NCBI RefSeq assembly: GCF_028463985.1
Contig: NZ_CP116766.1
Coordinates: forward strand, 868,001 to 932,000
Origin: Neisseria lisongii
GTDB lineage: Bacteria; Pseudomonadota; Gammaproteobacteria; Burkholderiales; Neisseriaceae
Direction of reading: 5' to 3'
DNA: 64,000 nt
Made by a program: the position numbers and the translations under genes. Shown here one piece after another: positions 42,278-51,487 of the stretch. The notes below the pieces were generated by a model. The model was not told the origin of the DNA and did not search any database. It was given only the letters and a program-made list of their open reading frames with translations. Numbering within the stretch: the first letter of the stretch is position 1; each line of letters opens with the position of its first letter.

Positions 42278-42317
42278 GGCCGTCTGAAAACGTATGTTGC
42301 GATTTTCAGACGGCCTT
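42278..42317 (-). terminator. DUS-pair terminator after ilvD
   Basis: AGGCCGTCTGAAAA ... TTTTCAGACGGCCT around a 12-base loop, 11 bases beyond the ilvD stop. The gap 42149-42277 is non-coding. Confidence 0.78.
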
Positions 42318-42327
42318 CAGTATCGTT

Positions 42328-44187
42328 TTAACGCTCGATTTGCGATACGTCCCGTACTGCGCCTTTGTCGGCGGAAGTCGCCATCGCACCGTAGGCACGC
42401 AGCGCCGGAGAAACATAGCGGTCGCGGTTTTTCGGCTTCCACGCACGGTTGCCGAGGGCTTCCATATTGCGGCGGCGTTCGGCAAGGGCTTCATCGGAAA
42501 TGCGCAGGTTGATACTGCGGTTCGGAATGTCGATGTCGATGATGTCGCCCTCTTCCACCAAACCGATTGCGCCGCCCTCTGCGGCTTCCGGCGAGGCGTG
42601 GCCGATACTCAGACCCGATGTACCGCCGGAAAAACGGCCGTCGGTGAGCAGGGCGCAGGCTTTGCCCAGACCTTTGGATTTGAGGTAGGAAGTCGGATAC
42701 AGCATTTCCTGCATACCCGGGCCGCCTTTCGGGCCTTCGTAACGGATAATCACAATGTCGCCCGGCTCGATGGTGTTGGCCAAAATGCCTTCTACCGCAG
42801 CGTCTTGGCTTTCAAACACTCTGGCTTTGCCGGTGAATTTCAAAATGCTGTCATCCACGCCGGCGGTTTTCACCACGCAGCCCCGCTCGGCGATATTGCC
42901 GAACAACACGGCCAAGCCACCGTCTTGCGAATAAGCGTGTTCCACGCTGCGGATACAGCCTTTTTCACGGTCGAGGTCGAGCGTTTTCCACATGCGGTTT
43001 TGCGAAAATGCCTGCGTGGTGCGCACGCCGCCCGGCGCAGCTTTGAAGCGTTCGATGGCTTCGGTGTTGTCCGGATTGGTTACGTCCCAGCGTTTGATGG
43101 CTTCGCCCAAAGTCGGTGCGTGAATGGTGTACACATCGGTATGCAGTTTGCCCGCTTTTTCCAATTCTTTCAGAATGGCGAAAATGCCGCCGGCACGATG
43201 CACGTCTTCCATATAGTAATCGTGGTTGTTCGGCGCAGTTTTGCAGATACACGGCACAATGCGGCTCAAACGGTCAATATCGGCCATTTTGAAATCGACA
43301 CCGGCTTCGTTGGCAACCGCCAGCAAATGCAGAATGGTATTGGTCGAACCACCCATGGCAATGTCCATGGTCATGGCGTTTTCAAAGGCTTTTTTGGTGG
43401 CAATGCTGCGGGGCAGCACGCTTTCGTCGTTTTGTTCGTAATAACGTTTGGTAATTTCGACAATCAGACGGCCTGCTTCGAGAAACAGGTCTTTGCGTCC
43501 GGCGTGGGTCGCCAGATATGAGCCGTTGCCCGGCAGCGACAAGCCCAAGGCTTCGGTCAGGCAGTTCATCGAATTGGCGGTAAACATGCCCGAACACGAG
43601 CCGCAGGTCGGGCAGGCGTTTTGCTCGACTTCAGCAATCGCCGCATCGGAAACATTGTCATCAGCCGCTTCAACCATAGCGTCAATCAAGTCCAAACGAC
43701 GCTCATCGGCAATGTTAATCGCACCAATCACCTTACCCGCTTCCATCGGGCCGCCGGAAACGAAAATGGTCGGAATGTTCAGACGCATGGCGGCAATCAG
43801 CATACCGGGAGTGATTTTGTCGCAGTTAGAAATACACACCAGCGCATCGGCGCAGTGGGCATTGACCATATATTCGATGGAATCGGCAATCAAATCACGG
43901 CTCGGCAGCGAATACAGCATACCGCTGTGGCCCATGGCAATGCCGTCGTCCACGGCAATGGTATTGAATTCTTTGGCAATCGCACCCGCTTTTTCGATTT
44001 CACGGGCGACAAGCTGGCCCATATTGTGCAGATGGACATGGCCCGGCACAAACTGGGTGAACGAATTGGCAATGGCAATAATCGGTTTGCCGAAATCGGC
44101 ATCGGCCACGCCTGTCGCACGCCACAGCGCACGTGCGCCCGCCATATTGCGGCCGTGGGTAGAGGTTTTGGAACGGTAGTCCGGCAT
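42328..44187 (-). CDS. ilvD: Dihydroxy-acid dehydratase
   Basis: 619 residues. Iron-sulfur enzyme of branched-chain amino acid synthesis (third step). IlvD/Edd signatures CISNCDKITPGMLIAAMRLN (about 122) and CGSCSGMFTANSMNCLTEALG (about 195), plus C-terminal LLTDGRFSGGTSGLSIGHASPEA (about 497-519). The cluster cysteines (about 81 region absent of extra Cys, 122 and 195) are consistent with the family. Length is typical of the 4Fe-4S class (616 in E. coli). Confidence 0.97.
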   Translation of the reverse strand: MPDYRSKTSTHGRNMAGARALWRATGVADADFGKPIIAIANSFTQFVPGHVHLHNMGQLVAREIEKAGAIAKEFNTIAVDDGIAMGHSGMLYSLPSRDLIADSIEYMVNAHCADALVCISNCDKITPGMLIAAMRLNIPTIFVSGGPMEAGKVIGAINIADERRLDLIDAMVEAADDNVSDAAIAEVEQNACPTCGSCSGMFTANSMNCLTEALGLSLPGNGSYLATHAGRKDLFLEAGRLIVEITKRYYEQNDESVLPRSIATKKAFENAMTMDIAMGGSTNTILHLLAVANEAGVDFKMADIDRLSRIVPCICKTAPNNHDYYMEDVHRAGGIFAILKELEKAGKLHTDVYTIHAPTLGEAIKRWDVTNPDNTEAIERFKAAPGGVRTTQAFSQNRMWKTLDLDREKGCIRSVEHAYSQDGGLAVLFGNIAERGCVVKTAGVDDSILKFTGKARVFESQDAAVEGILANTIEPGDIVIIRYEGPKGGPGMQEMLYPTSYLKSKGLGKACALLTDGRFSGGTSGLSIGHASPEAAEGGAIGLVEEGDIIDIDIPNRSINLRISDEALAERRRNMEALGNRAWKPKNRDRYVSPALRAYGAMATSADKGAVRDVSQIER

Positions 44188-44234
44188 GATGGGCTTCCTT
44201 ATCTTTTATCTTGAAATATTTTATTTTCTATTTA

Positions 44235-44274
44235 AGGCCGTCTGAAAACCGCTTATCCGGCTTTCAGACGGCCT
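44235..44274 (-). terminator. DUS-pair hairpin between hemF and ilvD
   Basis: AGGCCGTCTGAAAACCG and CGGCTTTCAGACGGCCT around a short loop (one-base asymmetry). It is upstream of ilvD and 92 bases downstream of the hemF stop, so terminator of hemF in the minus direction would have to precede it; the 44275-44366 gap contains AAACGCTA...AGCGTTT at 44321-44342, which is the nearer candidate. Confidence 0.5.
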
Positions 44275-44366
44275 GTTATTTTTTGAAATGCTTATTTTAT
44301 ACCAATTACCGGCAATTAAGAAACGCTATTTTCACAGCGTTTGCATAAACGGTATTTGCTTCTCTT

Positions 44367-45278
44367 TTATCTCTCAGCAAATTCCGCCAGCCAGTCCCTC
44401 GGTTTCAGATAATCGTTCAACCTTGCTTCGGCACTACCGGCTTCAGGCTGATATTGATATTCAAAACGCACCAGCGGCGGCATCGACATCAAAATGCTTT
44501 CGGTACGCCCGCCGCTTTGCAGGCCAAAAAGCGTACCCCGATCCCAAACCAGATTAAATTCCACATAGCGGCCCCGGCGGTAAAGCTGGAAATCCCGTTC
44601 CCGCTCGCCATAGCCGGTGTGTTTGCGTTTGGCGACAATCGGCACATAGGCTTCCAGATAACCCTCGCCCACTGCTTTGATAAAGTTCAGACAAGTGTCA
44701 AAATCCCAACGGTTCAAATCATCGAAAAACAGGCCGCCCACACCTCGGGTTTCGCCCCGGTGTTTGAGATAAAAATATTCATCGCACCATTTTTTATATT
44801 CGGGATAAACCTCTGCGCCGAACGGCTCGCAGAGATTGCGTGCCACACCGTGCCAATGGGCAATGTCTTCATCAAACGGATAAAACGGGGTCAAATCGAA
44901 GCCGCCGCCGAACCACCATACCGGCTCGGCGTTTTCAGGATACGCAATAAAAAAGCGGACGTTGGCATGGCTGGTCGGCACATAGGGATTTTTAGGATGA
45001 ATCACCAGCGATACGCCCATCGCTTCAAACGCAGCGCCCGCCAATTCGGGGCGGTGGGCGGTGGCGGAAACCGGCATTTTGTCGCCTTTGACATGAGAAA
45101 AATTCACCCCCGCCTGCTCGAATACTGCGCCGTTTTTCAATACCCTCGTTTCGCCGATTCCCAGCCGGCTTTGCCAGCTTTCCGGCACAAAATCCGCCGC
45201 CCCGTCCTGCTGTGCCAAGGCTTGGCAAATATTGTTCTGCAACTGTTTCAATACGCTGATAACTTGCTGTGTGTGCAT
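44367..45278 (-). CDS. hemF: Oxygen-dependent coproporphyrinogen III oxidase
   Basis: 303 residues. Aerobic heme-pathway enzyme. Signature WCDEYFYLKHRGETRGVGGLFFDDLN (about 164-189), plus GVSLVIHPKNPYVPTSHANVRFF (about 88) and EFNLVWDRGTLFGLQSGGRTESILMSMPP (about 238). Length matches HemF (299). No anaerobic HemN is in the window. Upstream gap 45279-45669 is filled by interspersed repeats. Confidence 0.96.
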   Translation of the reverse strand: MHTQQVISVLKQLQNNICQALAQQDGAADFVPESWQSRLGIGETRVLKNGAVFEQAGVNFSHVKGDKMPVSATAHRPELAGAAFEAMGVSLVIHPKNPYVPTSHANVRFFIAYPENAEPVWWFGGGFDLTPFYPFDEDIAHWHGVARNLCEPFGAEVYPEYKKWCDEYFYLKHRGETRGVGGLFFDDLNRWDFDTCLNFIKAVGEGYLEAYVPIVAKRKHTGYGERERDFQLYRRGRYVEFNLVWDRGTLFGLQSGGRTESILMSMPPLVRFEYQYQPEAGSAEARLNDYLKPRDWLAEFAER

Positions 45279-45337
45279 GATGTTTCCTTTTTTTGTTTCT
45301 GATTGCAGTTATTCCCAAAAATACAGCAACGCAATGA

Positions 45338-45572
45338 ACTACTCTTTCCCCTAACTCCGTCCCACCGACAGGCGGGGAACAGGTTTCCGTTGTCGTTCGG
45401 CGTAAGGTGGCACAACTTGTTACCCATCAAACATCGTCTGGCTGTTATAGTGAATCAGCCGAATTTCCGGCACATTTTAAATTCACTGTATATTAACAGA
45501 CCCGTGCATGCTCCGGCATGCACGCTACTACTGTGTTTGGTGTAGCGTGTGTGCCAGAACACGCACGGGATT
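45338..45572. repeat. Composite interspersed repeats, including an unoccupied IS110 target
   Basis: Three parts. 45338-45425 is related to the repeat core at 16400-16490. 45446-45492 is bounded by TATAGTGAAT and ATTCACTGTATA. 45491-45572 has ATATTAACAG, the hairpin CGTGCATGC-TCCG-GCATGCACG, a spacer GTTTGGTGTAGC, and a second hairpin CGTGTGTGC-CAGA-ACACGCACG. The last part equals the two flanks of the IS110 element at 18975-20176 joined together. No gene lies in 45279-45669. Confidence 0.75.
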
Positions 45573-45669
45573 GGTAAATTTCACATTATACTGAGTTATG
45601 AACCAACCTACACTTTGTTCTCTTTTTTAAGCAAACCCATCCATCGCTTAATTTTCAGACGGCCTTGCT

Positions 45670-46197
45670 TCAAAAAAACGTATGTGCGCCGAGATAGTTT
45701 TTGGCGTAATACGGTTTGGACAGTTTTTCGGTCTGAATGGTTTTGCCGCTGCTCGGCGCATGGATAAATTCGCCGTTGCCGATATAGATGCCGACATGGG
45801 AATATTTGGTGCGGCTGCTGGTGTTGAAAAACACCAAATCGCCCGGCATCAGCTGTCGGTCGGGAATTTTGCGGGAAGCCGCCGCCATATCCCGTGCGGT
45901 GCGGGGCAGGTTCACGCCGAGTGCGGTTTTGTACACATATTGAATCATGCCGCTGCAATCGAAGCCGGTGGTGGTGGAACTTCCGCCCCATTGATACGGC
46001 GTGCCGATCAAGCCCATGCTCTGAATCATAATTTCCTGCGAGCCGTGGGTGCGGTCGATATGGGTAATGCGCACCGGCTTGACTTTGCTCTGCGCAGCCT
46101 GCACCGGCTTGCCGTGCTTTTTGCCGCTTGCGCCGCAGGCCGCCAGTATCAGGGCGGCAAAAATGCTTAATGCGGCGGTGAATCCGCTCTTCATCAT
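45670..46197 (-). CDS. NlpC/P60 family lipoprotein (putative D,L-endopeptidase)
   Basis: 175 residues. Lipobox LAAC (Cys21) anchors it to a membrane; a Lys-rich linker follows. NlpC/P60 catalytic set: Cys in GFDCSGMIQYVYK (about 80), His in YSHVGIYIGNGEFIH (about 132), and a third polar His in FIHAPSSG (about 144). Likely cleaves peptidoglycan stem peptides (Spr/MepS-like) during cell-wall growth. Length and layout match E. coli Spr. Confidence 0.9.
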   Translation of the reverse strand: MMKSGFTAALSIFAALILAACGASGKKHGKPVQAAQSKVKPVRITHIDRTHGSQEIMIQSMGLIGTPYQWGGSSTTTGFDCSGMIQYVYKTALGVNLPRTARDMAAASRKIPDRQLMPGDLVFFNTSSRTKYSHVGIYIGNGEFIHAPSSGKTIQTEKLSKPYYAKNYLGAHTFF

Positions 46198-46211
46198 CTT
46201 CCCCTGTTTGC

Positions 46212-46253
46212 AAGGCCGTCTGAAAACCGAACAATGCCGTTTTCAGACGGCCT
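46212..46253 (-). terminator. DUS-pair terminator after the glycosyltransferase gene
   Basis: AGGCCGTCTGAAAACCG and inverted CGTTTTCAGACGGCCT about a ten-base centre, directly past the stop at 46257. Confidence 0.75.
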
Positions 46254-46256
46254 GTC

Positions 46257-47963
46257 TTATTTTGATGTCAGCCAAGGTGGTTGGTTATCATGGCATTTTA
46301 AGGCGTATTCCCCCAAAATTTCCAACATCTTATCGCCGAATTGTTTAATTGCTGAATCTGTCCAACCAAACGACCGCCATTGTTCTACAGTATTTCCGTA
46401 TGCTTTGAAAAAATCAAAAGTATAATTGACAGTAAACCGCCCACTGGATACGCCGTTCCCACCGCATTCGCATAACCGTTTGAATACCGCTTTATCATTA
46501 AGTCTACCGCCGGTTTCCCATGTAACCGCCAAAGATAACGCCAGCATTCTTGGGAAAAAGTAGCAGTTGGTATCGATATGGCGGGCAGTTATGCGATTAA
46601 ATTTCATCTTCAACTTCTGCTGACTTCCAGCCGCTTGAATGTCAAAATAAACATCTTCCGGCAAGCTGTCGTAATTGCCGACCGATTCCCAGTTATCGGG
46701 GCAGATCAAATTGCCGTTTTCACCGCAGAAATTGCGCAAAGCATAAGCATAATCTGCGCCACCCTTCTCCATCGTTTCAACCAAACTTTCGACATGCTCC
46801 GGCTCATACCAGTTATCATCGTCCAAATAGCAGACATAATCTTCTTGGGTCAAAAACGGGGCAATGGCATTGATGGTACTGTTTACTTTGCCGTTTGCAC
46901 CGGTATTCATCGGCAGATAAACGGTAACGACTTCGGGATATTTTTTAACGATTGCCCGCACTTTTTCGGCAAACTGTTCGCCATCGACAATCACATAATG
47001 TTTGGCCGGATAAGTTTGCGCCCTAACGCTTAAAATCGCCCGTTCCAATTCTGCACGGCCGGTGCTGGACGTAATCACGGCAACGGTAGCGGTATGTTTT
47101 TTCTTGTTGTCAGGCTGTTTGTCTGTTTTCACCAAACAATCGCTTATTTTTTCTGTATCCACTTTGTCCTCAACAATATCTGTCCATGCCAAAGTATTGT
47201 AAAAAACATAAAGCCCATGCAAGCTGCTTTGAAAATCACCAGGCTTCCAAGGTTTGGCTGCAGTGGAGTAATGAGCAACCAACGGCAATTGGCGACTGAA
47301 ATCATCCACCATCAGAGGAGATTTACCGGCTTTATGCCACATAAATTCAATACCGGTTTGGTAATTAAAGTTTCTACTACAGCTCAACCACCGCCCTCGG
47401 AATAAAACGTTCAATACCTCTTGATCTCCATTACGGATAAGCTGTTTATTCCGTTCAGTATAATCCAAAGCCTTTTGACAAATTTTTTCCTGCCGCCACA
47501 AAGCATTGTTGATTAACAAAACGCCTGCGTTAAACTCATTTTCTTGTTGATGATATTCAACTGCAATCGGGTCTTTGACTGCCGCGACAAAAGCGTTGCC
47601 CAAATCCAATCGGAAAAAGTCATTCAACGAACCATTTACCACCAAATCGCAATCAAGATACAGTACTTTGTCTTCATCAATTAATTCGGGAATAAAATAG
47701 CGGAAATAAGTCGCTTCCGAATTAATATGCGGATAGGTGTCAAAATCGGCGATAGTCTCATTACTCACATAAATATTGCTAATTGTACTGCCCAATAACG
47801 CCAAATGAGCAGAGATTGTTTCAAACCATTCTGACGGAAAATCTCTGTTGAGCAGGTAAAAATCAACATCTCGATTGTGGCAACAAATAGATTTCAAAGT
47901 CGTTTCAACTTGTTTGGCATAGTAATAATCTGCACCAAAAACAATCTTAAGCCTTTGATTCAT
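46257..47963 (-). CDS. Two-domain glycosyltransferase (GT8 + GT2)
   Basis: 568 residues. Residues 1-260 are a GT8 domain (RfaJ/LgtC type): KIVFGADYYYAKQVETTLKS, the DxD motif YLDCDLVV (D104, D106), FNAGVLLINNALWR (about 144) and a final HYSTAAKPWK (about 231), the usual HxxGxxKPW site. A Lys-rich linker (270-290) leads to a GT2 domain: VAVITSSTGRAELERAILSVRAQTYPA (294-320) with YLDDDNWYEPEH (D381-D383). No signal or membrane segment, so it acts at the cytoplasmic side. Lipooligosaccharide or protein glycosylation are the likely settings; acceptor unknown. Lower GC and no operon partners suggest an accessory gene. Confidence 0.85.
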   Translation of the reverse strand: MNQRLKIVFGADYYYAKQVETTLKSICCHNRDVDFYLLNRDFPSEWFETISAHLALLGSTISNIYVSNETIADFDTYPHINSEATYFRYFIPELIDEDKVLYLDCDLVVNGSLNDFFRLDLGNAFVAAVKDPIAVEYHQQENEFNAGVLLINNALWRQEKICQKALDYTERNKQLIRNGDQEVLNVLFRGRWLSCSRNFNYQTGIEFMWHKAGKSPLMVDDFSRQLPLVAHYSTAAKPWKPGDFQSSLHGLYVFYNTLAWTDIVEDKVDTEKISDCLVKTDKQPDNKKKHTATVAVITSSTGRAELERAILSVRAQTYPAKHYVIVDGEQFAEKVRAIVKKYPEVVTVYLPMNTGANGKVNSTINAIAPFLTQEDYVCYLDDDNWYEPEHVESLVETMEKGGADYAYALRNFCGENGNLICPDNWESVGNYDSLPEDVYFDIQAAGSQQKLKMKFNRITARHIDTNCYFFPRMLALSLAVTWETGGRLNDKAVFKRLCECGGNGVSSGRFTVNYTFDFFKAYGNTVEQWRSFGWTDSAIKQFGDKMLEILGEYALKCHDNQPPWLTSK

Positions 47964-47993
47964 GTATTTCCTCTTAATTTATAAATAGTTTTA

Positions 47994-48044
47994 CATGCCG
48001 TCTGAAAACCGGTTTCAGCTTCATCCAACATTTTTCAGACGGCA
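47994..48044 (-). terminator. AT-DUS-pair hairpin after sdaA
   Basis: ATGCCGTCTGAAAA and its inverted copy enclose a loop carrying GGTTTCAGCTTC, the same filler as at 35237 and 49512. It is 34 bases past the sdaA stop. Confidence 0.65.
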
Positions 48045-48077
48045 TCAATCGCTATTTTACACCCAAACGGCCATTAT

Positions 48078-49448
48078 TTACTGGCACACAATCCGAACCG
48101 CCAGCCCGCCTTTTGAGGTTTCCCGATATTTAGCGTTCATATCTTTGCCGGTTTCGTACATGGTTTCGATAACCTTGTCCAAGCTGACGTGGGTTTGACC
48201 CTCACGGGTCATCGCCATGCGGGCGGCGTTGATGGCTTTGACGGCACCGATGGCGTTGCGTTCGATACACGGCACTTGGACTTGTCCGCCGACGGGGTCG
48301 CAGGTCAGGCCGAGGTTGTGTTCCATGGCGATTTCGGCGGCGGTGCAGACTTGTTCGGGTGTACCGCCCCGTACCGCCGCTAATGCGCCCGCCGCCATCG
48401 AACAGGCAACGCCGACTTCGCCCTGACAGCCGACTTCGGCACCAGAAATCGAGGCGTTCATTTTATACAGCGAACCAATCAAACCGGCGGTCAGCAGGTA
48501 GCGACTGATGATGTCGGGCATGAGTTCTCCAAGGTATTTTCGGTAATACATCAACACGGCCGGCACAATGCCGCAGGCTCCGTTGGTTGGCGCAGTTACC
48601 ACCCGCCCGCCGGCGGCATTTTCTTCGTTTACCGCCAAGGCGTACATATTAATCCAATCGACAACCTGCATCGGATCGTCGTCGTTGCCTGCGGTGGCGG
48701 CTTCCAAACGTTTTTTCAGCAGCGGCGCACGGCGGGTTACTTTGAGCGGGCCGGGCAAAATGCCTTCGGTTACCAAGCCCCGTTCGATACAGTCGTGCAT
48801 AGTTTGCCAGATGGACTGCAGGCGGCAGTGTACTTCGGCTTCGCTCCCCAACACAGCGGTTTCATTGGCCAGCGCCAATTCCGCAAGGCTGATATTGCGG
48901 CTGCGGCAGATGTTTAAAATATCGTCGGCATATTGGTAGGGAAACGGAATATCGGCAGCCTCGGGCGGCTGTTCGCCGAAATGCGCTTCGTCCACGATAA
49001 AGCCACCGCCGATGGAATAATACGTTTGCCGGTATAATACGAGGCCGTCTGAAAATGCGGTAATGCTCATGCCGTTTTCGTGCAGCGGCAGAAAAGTGTC
49101 GTGAAACTGCATATCCTGCGCATAATCAAAACGGACGCTGCGGCTTCCTTGGTCGATGGGCAACACGCCGCTGTCTTTGACGTTTTGCACAAAACGGGGA
49201 ATCAGGTCGATATCGACATCGTGCGGCAGATAACCCGCCAAACCCATCATGATGGCAGTATCCGTGCCGTGGCCGATACCGGTCATCGACAGCGAACCGT
49301 ACACATCGACATGGATATGTTCCGCCTTATCCAAAAGCCGCCGCTCGCACAATTCGTCCACAAACTGCTTGCCCGCCTTCATCGGGCCGACGGTATGCGA
49401 ACTCGAAGGGCCGATACCCACCTTGAAAATATCAAAAACACTGATCAT
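48078..49448 (-). CDS. sdaA: L-serine ammonia-lyase
   Basis: 456 residues. Iron-sulfur enzyme converting L-serine to pyruvate and ammonia. N-terminal beta-subdomain SVFDIFKVGIGPSSSHTVGPM (3-23); alpha part with GACGIVPAVLMYY (about 293), Cys in EVGCQGEVGVACSMAAGA (about 335-350) and LTCDPVGGQVQVPCIERNA (about 384-402), which provide the cluster ligands. Length equals E. coli SdaA (454). Single gene. Confidence 0.96.
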   Translation of the reverse strand: MISVFDIFKVGIGPSSSHTVGPMKAGKQFVDELCERRLLDKAEHIHVDVYGSLSMTGIGHGTDTAIMMGLAGYLPHDVDIDLIPRFVQNVKDSGVLPIDQGSRSVRFDYAQDMQFHDTFLPLHENGMSITAFSDGLVLYRQTYYSIGGGFIVDEAHFGEQPPEAADIPFPYQYADDILNICRSRNISLAELALANETAVLGSEAEVHCRLQSIWQTMHDCIERGLVTEGILPGPLKVTRRAPLLKKRLEAATAGNDDDPMQVVDWINMYALAVNEENAAGGRVVTAPTNGACGIVPAVLMYYRKYLGELMPDIISRYLLTAGLIGSLYKMNASISGAEVGCQGEVGVACSMAAGALAAVRGGTPEQVCTAAEIAMEHNLGLTCDPVGGQVQVPCIERNAIGAVKAINAARMAMTREGQTHVSLDKVIETMYETGKDMNAKYRETSKGGLAVRIVCQ

Positions 49449-49564
49449 GTTTGCTCTCTGAATGCCCGTTGCAACAGGCGGAAAATTATTGTTGTTTGTC
49501 GATTAATGGCCGTTTCAGCTTCACAGAAATCCGTTACACTCAATTTTCAGACGGCCTCATCCTG

Positions 49565-49933
49565 CTACGGCCACAGCCACGCCCACACTTTCCGCCCCTC
49601 ACCTTCCAGCAGCAACAGCGTGCGGCAGGCGGCGGCAGTGTTCATACATTCCAAAGCGATACCGGCGGCAGCAAGTTGGGCGGTAATTTTCGGGTGAACG
49701 AAACGCTGTTTCGCCCCGCTTCCGAGCAGCCAGATTTCAGGTTGTTCCGAATCGATTTGCTGCAGCAAATCATCGGCGGTCAAACCGTCAAACACTGCTT
49801 CGGGTGTCGGCACTGCGCCGCCGCTGCGGTACAGCAACGGTACGGCCGAATTTCCGCCGCCGTATTCAATCAGCTTTTCATGTTCCCGATAAAAAAACGC
49901 CTCGCCCTGCGGCGGGTTTTCTTCAATCAGCAT
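49565..49933 (-). CDS. Mth938-like (DUF498) domain protein
   Basis: 122 residues from ATG 49933 (MLIEENPPQG); longer in-frame start at 49996 gives 21 extra residues without support. Pattern PEIWLLGSGAKQRFVHPKITAQLAAAGIALECMNTAAACRTLLLLEGEGRKVWAWLWP is the DUF498/NDUFAF3 alpha/beta fold (fragments quoted as separate pieces: PEIWLLGSGAKQ, CMNTAAACRTLLLLEGEG). In mitochondria relatives assist complex I assembly; the bacterial role is unclear. A DUS-ended short repeat lies right after the stop... upstream gap 49934-50051 is empty. Confidence 0.8.
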   Translation of the reverse strand: MLIEENPPQGEAFFYREHEKLIEYGGGNSAVPLLYRSGGAVPTPEAVFDGLTADDLLQQIDSEQPEIWLLGSGAKQRFVHPKITAQLAAAGIALECMNTAAACRTLLLLEGEGRKVWAWLWP

Positions 49934-50051
49934 AATTGGATTCCACTTATCGTTGTTGTCGGAATAATTGCGGAAAACAGGTGCAAAAACAGGCAATTTC
50001 GGGTAGGATTAACCATTTTTTCAAATGCCGCATTTTTCCGCCCGCTCCGGA

Positions 50052-50102
50052 TATAGCAAATCAATCTTCCAAACAAATTGATTTGCTATAGGCAGCTATA
50101 AT
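50052..50102 (+). promoter_or_regulatory. hom promoter with perfect inverted repeat
   Basis: TATAGCAAATCAAT at 50052-50065 and ATTGATTTGCTATA at 50077-50090 form a perfect 14-bp inverted repeat with an 11-base centre. A TATAAT box follows at 50097-50102, 78 bases before the hom ATG. The repeat overlaps the expected -35 zone, so it may be an operator; equally it could be a short mobile repeat with TATAG ends. Confidence 0.5.
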
Positions 50103-50179
50103 ATAGCAGAGCGGACTTTTCCGCCATACACAGAAACAGGCGGCCGGCAACCTCATGAAAACCTCATTAAGGAGACGCA

Positions 50180-51487
50180 ATGAAATCAGTGAATATCGGG
50201 CTTTTGGGTTTGGGAACAGTCGGCGGCGGTACGGCCGCCGTGTTGCAGGACAACGCAGCGGAAATCAGCCGCCGTTTGGGTCGCGATATCCGCATCAGTG
50301 CCGTGTGCGATGCCAAAGCGGAACGTGCGGCGCAATTATGTCCGGATGCCGCCTTTGTTCAAGACCCGTTTGAACTGGTGGTGCGTGAAGATGTCGATGT
50401 CGTGGTCGAGCTGTTCGGCGGCACCGGCATTACCAAAGACGTTATCCTCAAAGCCATTTCCAGCGGCAAACACATTGTTACCGCCAATAAAAAACTGCTC
50501 GCCGAATACGGCAACGAAGTGTTTGCGCTGGCGGCAGAAAACAATGTGATGGTTCAGTTTGAAGCAGCCGTAGCCGGCGGCATTCCGATTATCAAAGCCC
50601 TGCGCGAAGGCCTTGCCGCCAACCGTATCCGCAGCATTGCCGGTATCATCAACGGCACCAGCAATTTCATTCTCACCGAAATGCGTGAAAAAGGCAGCGC
50701 TTTTGCCGATGTGTTGAAAGAAGCGCAAGCCTTGGGCTATGCCGAAGCCGACCCGACTTTCGATATCGAAGGCCACGATGCCGGCCATAAAATCACCATT
50801 ATGAGCGCTTTGGCTTTCGGTATGCCGGTGGACTTCTCCGCCTGCTATCTCGAAGGTATCAGCAAACTCGACAGTCGGGACATCAAATACGCCGAAGAAT
50901 TGGGCTACCGTATCAAGCTCTTGGGCATTACCCGCAAAACCGATAAAGGCATCGAACTGCGTGTCCACCCGACCCTGATTCCCGAATGCCGCCTGCTGGC
51001 CAATGTAAACGGCGTAATGAATGCCGTGCGTGTCAATGCCGATATGGTCGGCGAAACCCTGTATTACGGCGCAGGCGCAGGTGCTTTGCCGACCGCCAGC
51101 GCCGTGGTTGCCGACATTATCGACATCGCCCGATTGCTGGACGCACCGAGCGGATACCGTGTGCCGTATCTGGCGTTCCAACCCGATCAAGTGCAGCCGC
51201 AAACCCTGTTGCCGATGGACGAAATCACCAGCAGCTACTATCTGCGTGTCTGTGCCGCCGACAAACCGGGTACGCTCGGCCAAATCGCCAACCTGCTAGC
51301 CAAAGAAAACGTTTCCATCGAAGCCCTGATCCAAAAAGGCGTTATCGACCAAAGTACGGCAGAAATCGTGATTCTTACCCACAGCACGGTTGAGAAAAAC
51401 ATCAAAAACGCCATCGCCGCCATCGAAGCACTCGACTGCGTGGATACGCCGATTACCATGATCCGTATGGAAAGCCTGCATGACTGA
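50180..51487 (+). CDS. hom: Homoserine dehydrogenase
   Basis: 435 residues. NAD(P)-binding GLLGLGTVGGGTAAVL (8-23); catalytic region ANKKLLAEYGNEVF with Lys (about 105) and FEAAVAGGIPIIKALREGLAANRI (about 130); signature AQALGYAEADPTFDIEGHDAGHKITIMSAL (about 186-215) with the catalytic Asp; C-terminal ACT domain SSYYLRVCAADKPGTLGQIA (about 352). Reduces aspartate semialdehyde for Thr/Met synthesis; the ACT domain suggests feedback regulation. ATG preceded by AAGGAG. Confidence 0.97.
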   Translation: MKSVNIGLLGLGTVGGGTAAVLQDNAAEISRRLGRDIRISAVCDAKAERAAQLCPDAAFVQDPFELVVREDVDVVVELFGGTGITKDVILKAISSGKHIVTANKKLLAEYGNEVFALAAENNVMVQFEAAVAGGIPIIKALREGLAANRIRSIAGIINGTSNFILTEMREKGSAFADVLKEAQALGYAEADPTFDIEGHDAGHKITIMSALAFGMPVDFSACYLEGISKLDSRDIKYAEELGYRIKLLGITRKTDKGIELRVHPTLIPECRLLANVNGVMNAVRVNADMVGETLYYGAGAGALPTASAVVADIIDIARLLDAPSGYRVPYLAFQPDQVQPQTLLPMDEITSSYYLRVCAADKPGTLGQIANLLAKENVSIEALIQKGVIDQSTAEIVILTHSTVEKNIKNAIAAIEALDCVDTPITMIRMESLHD

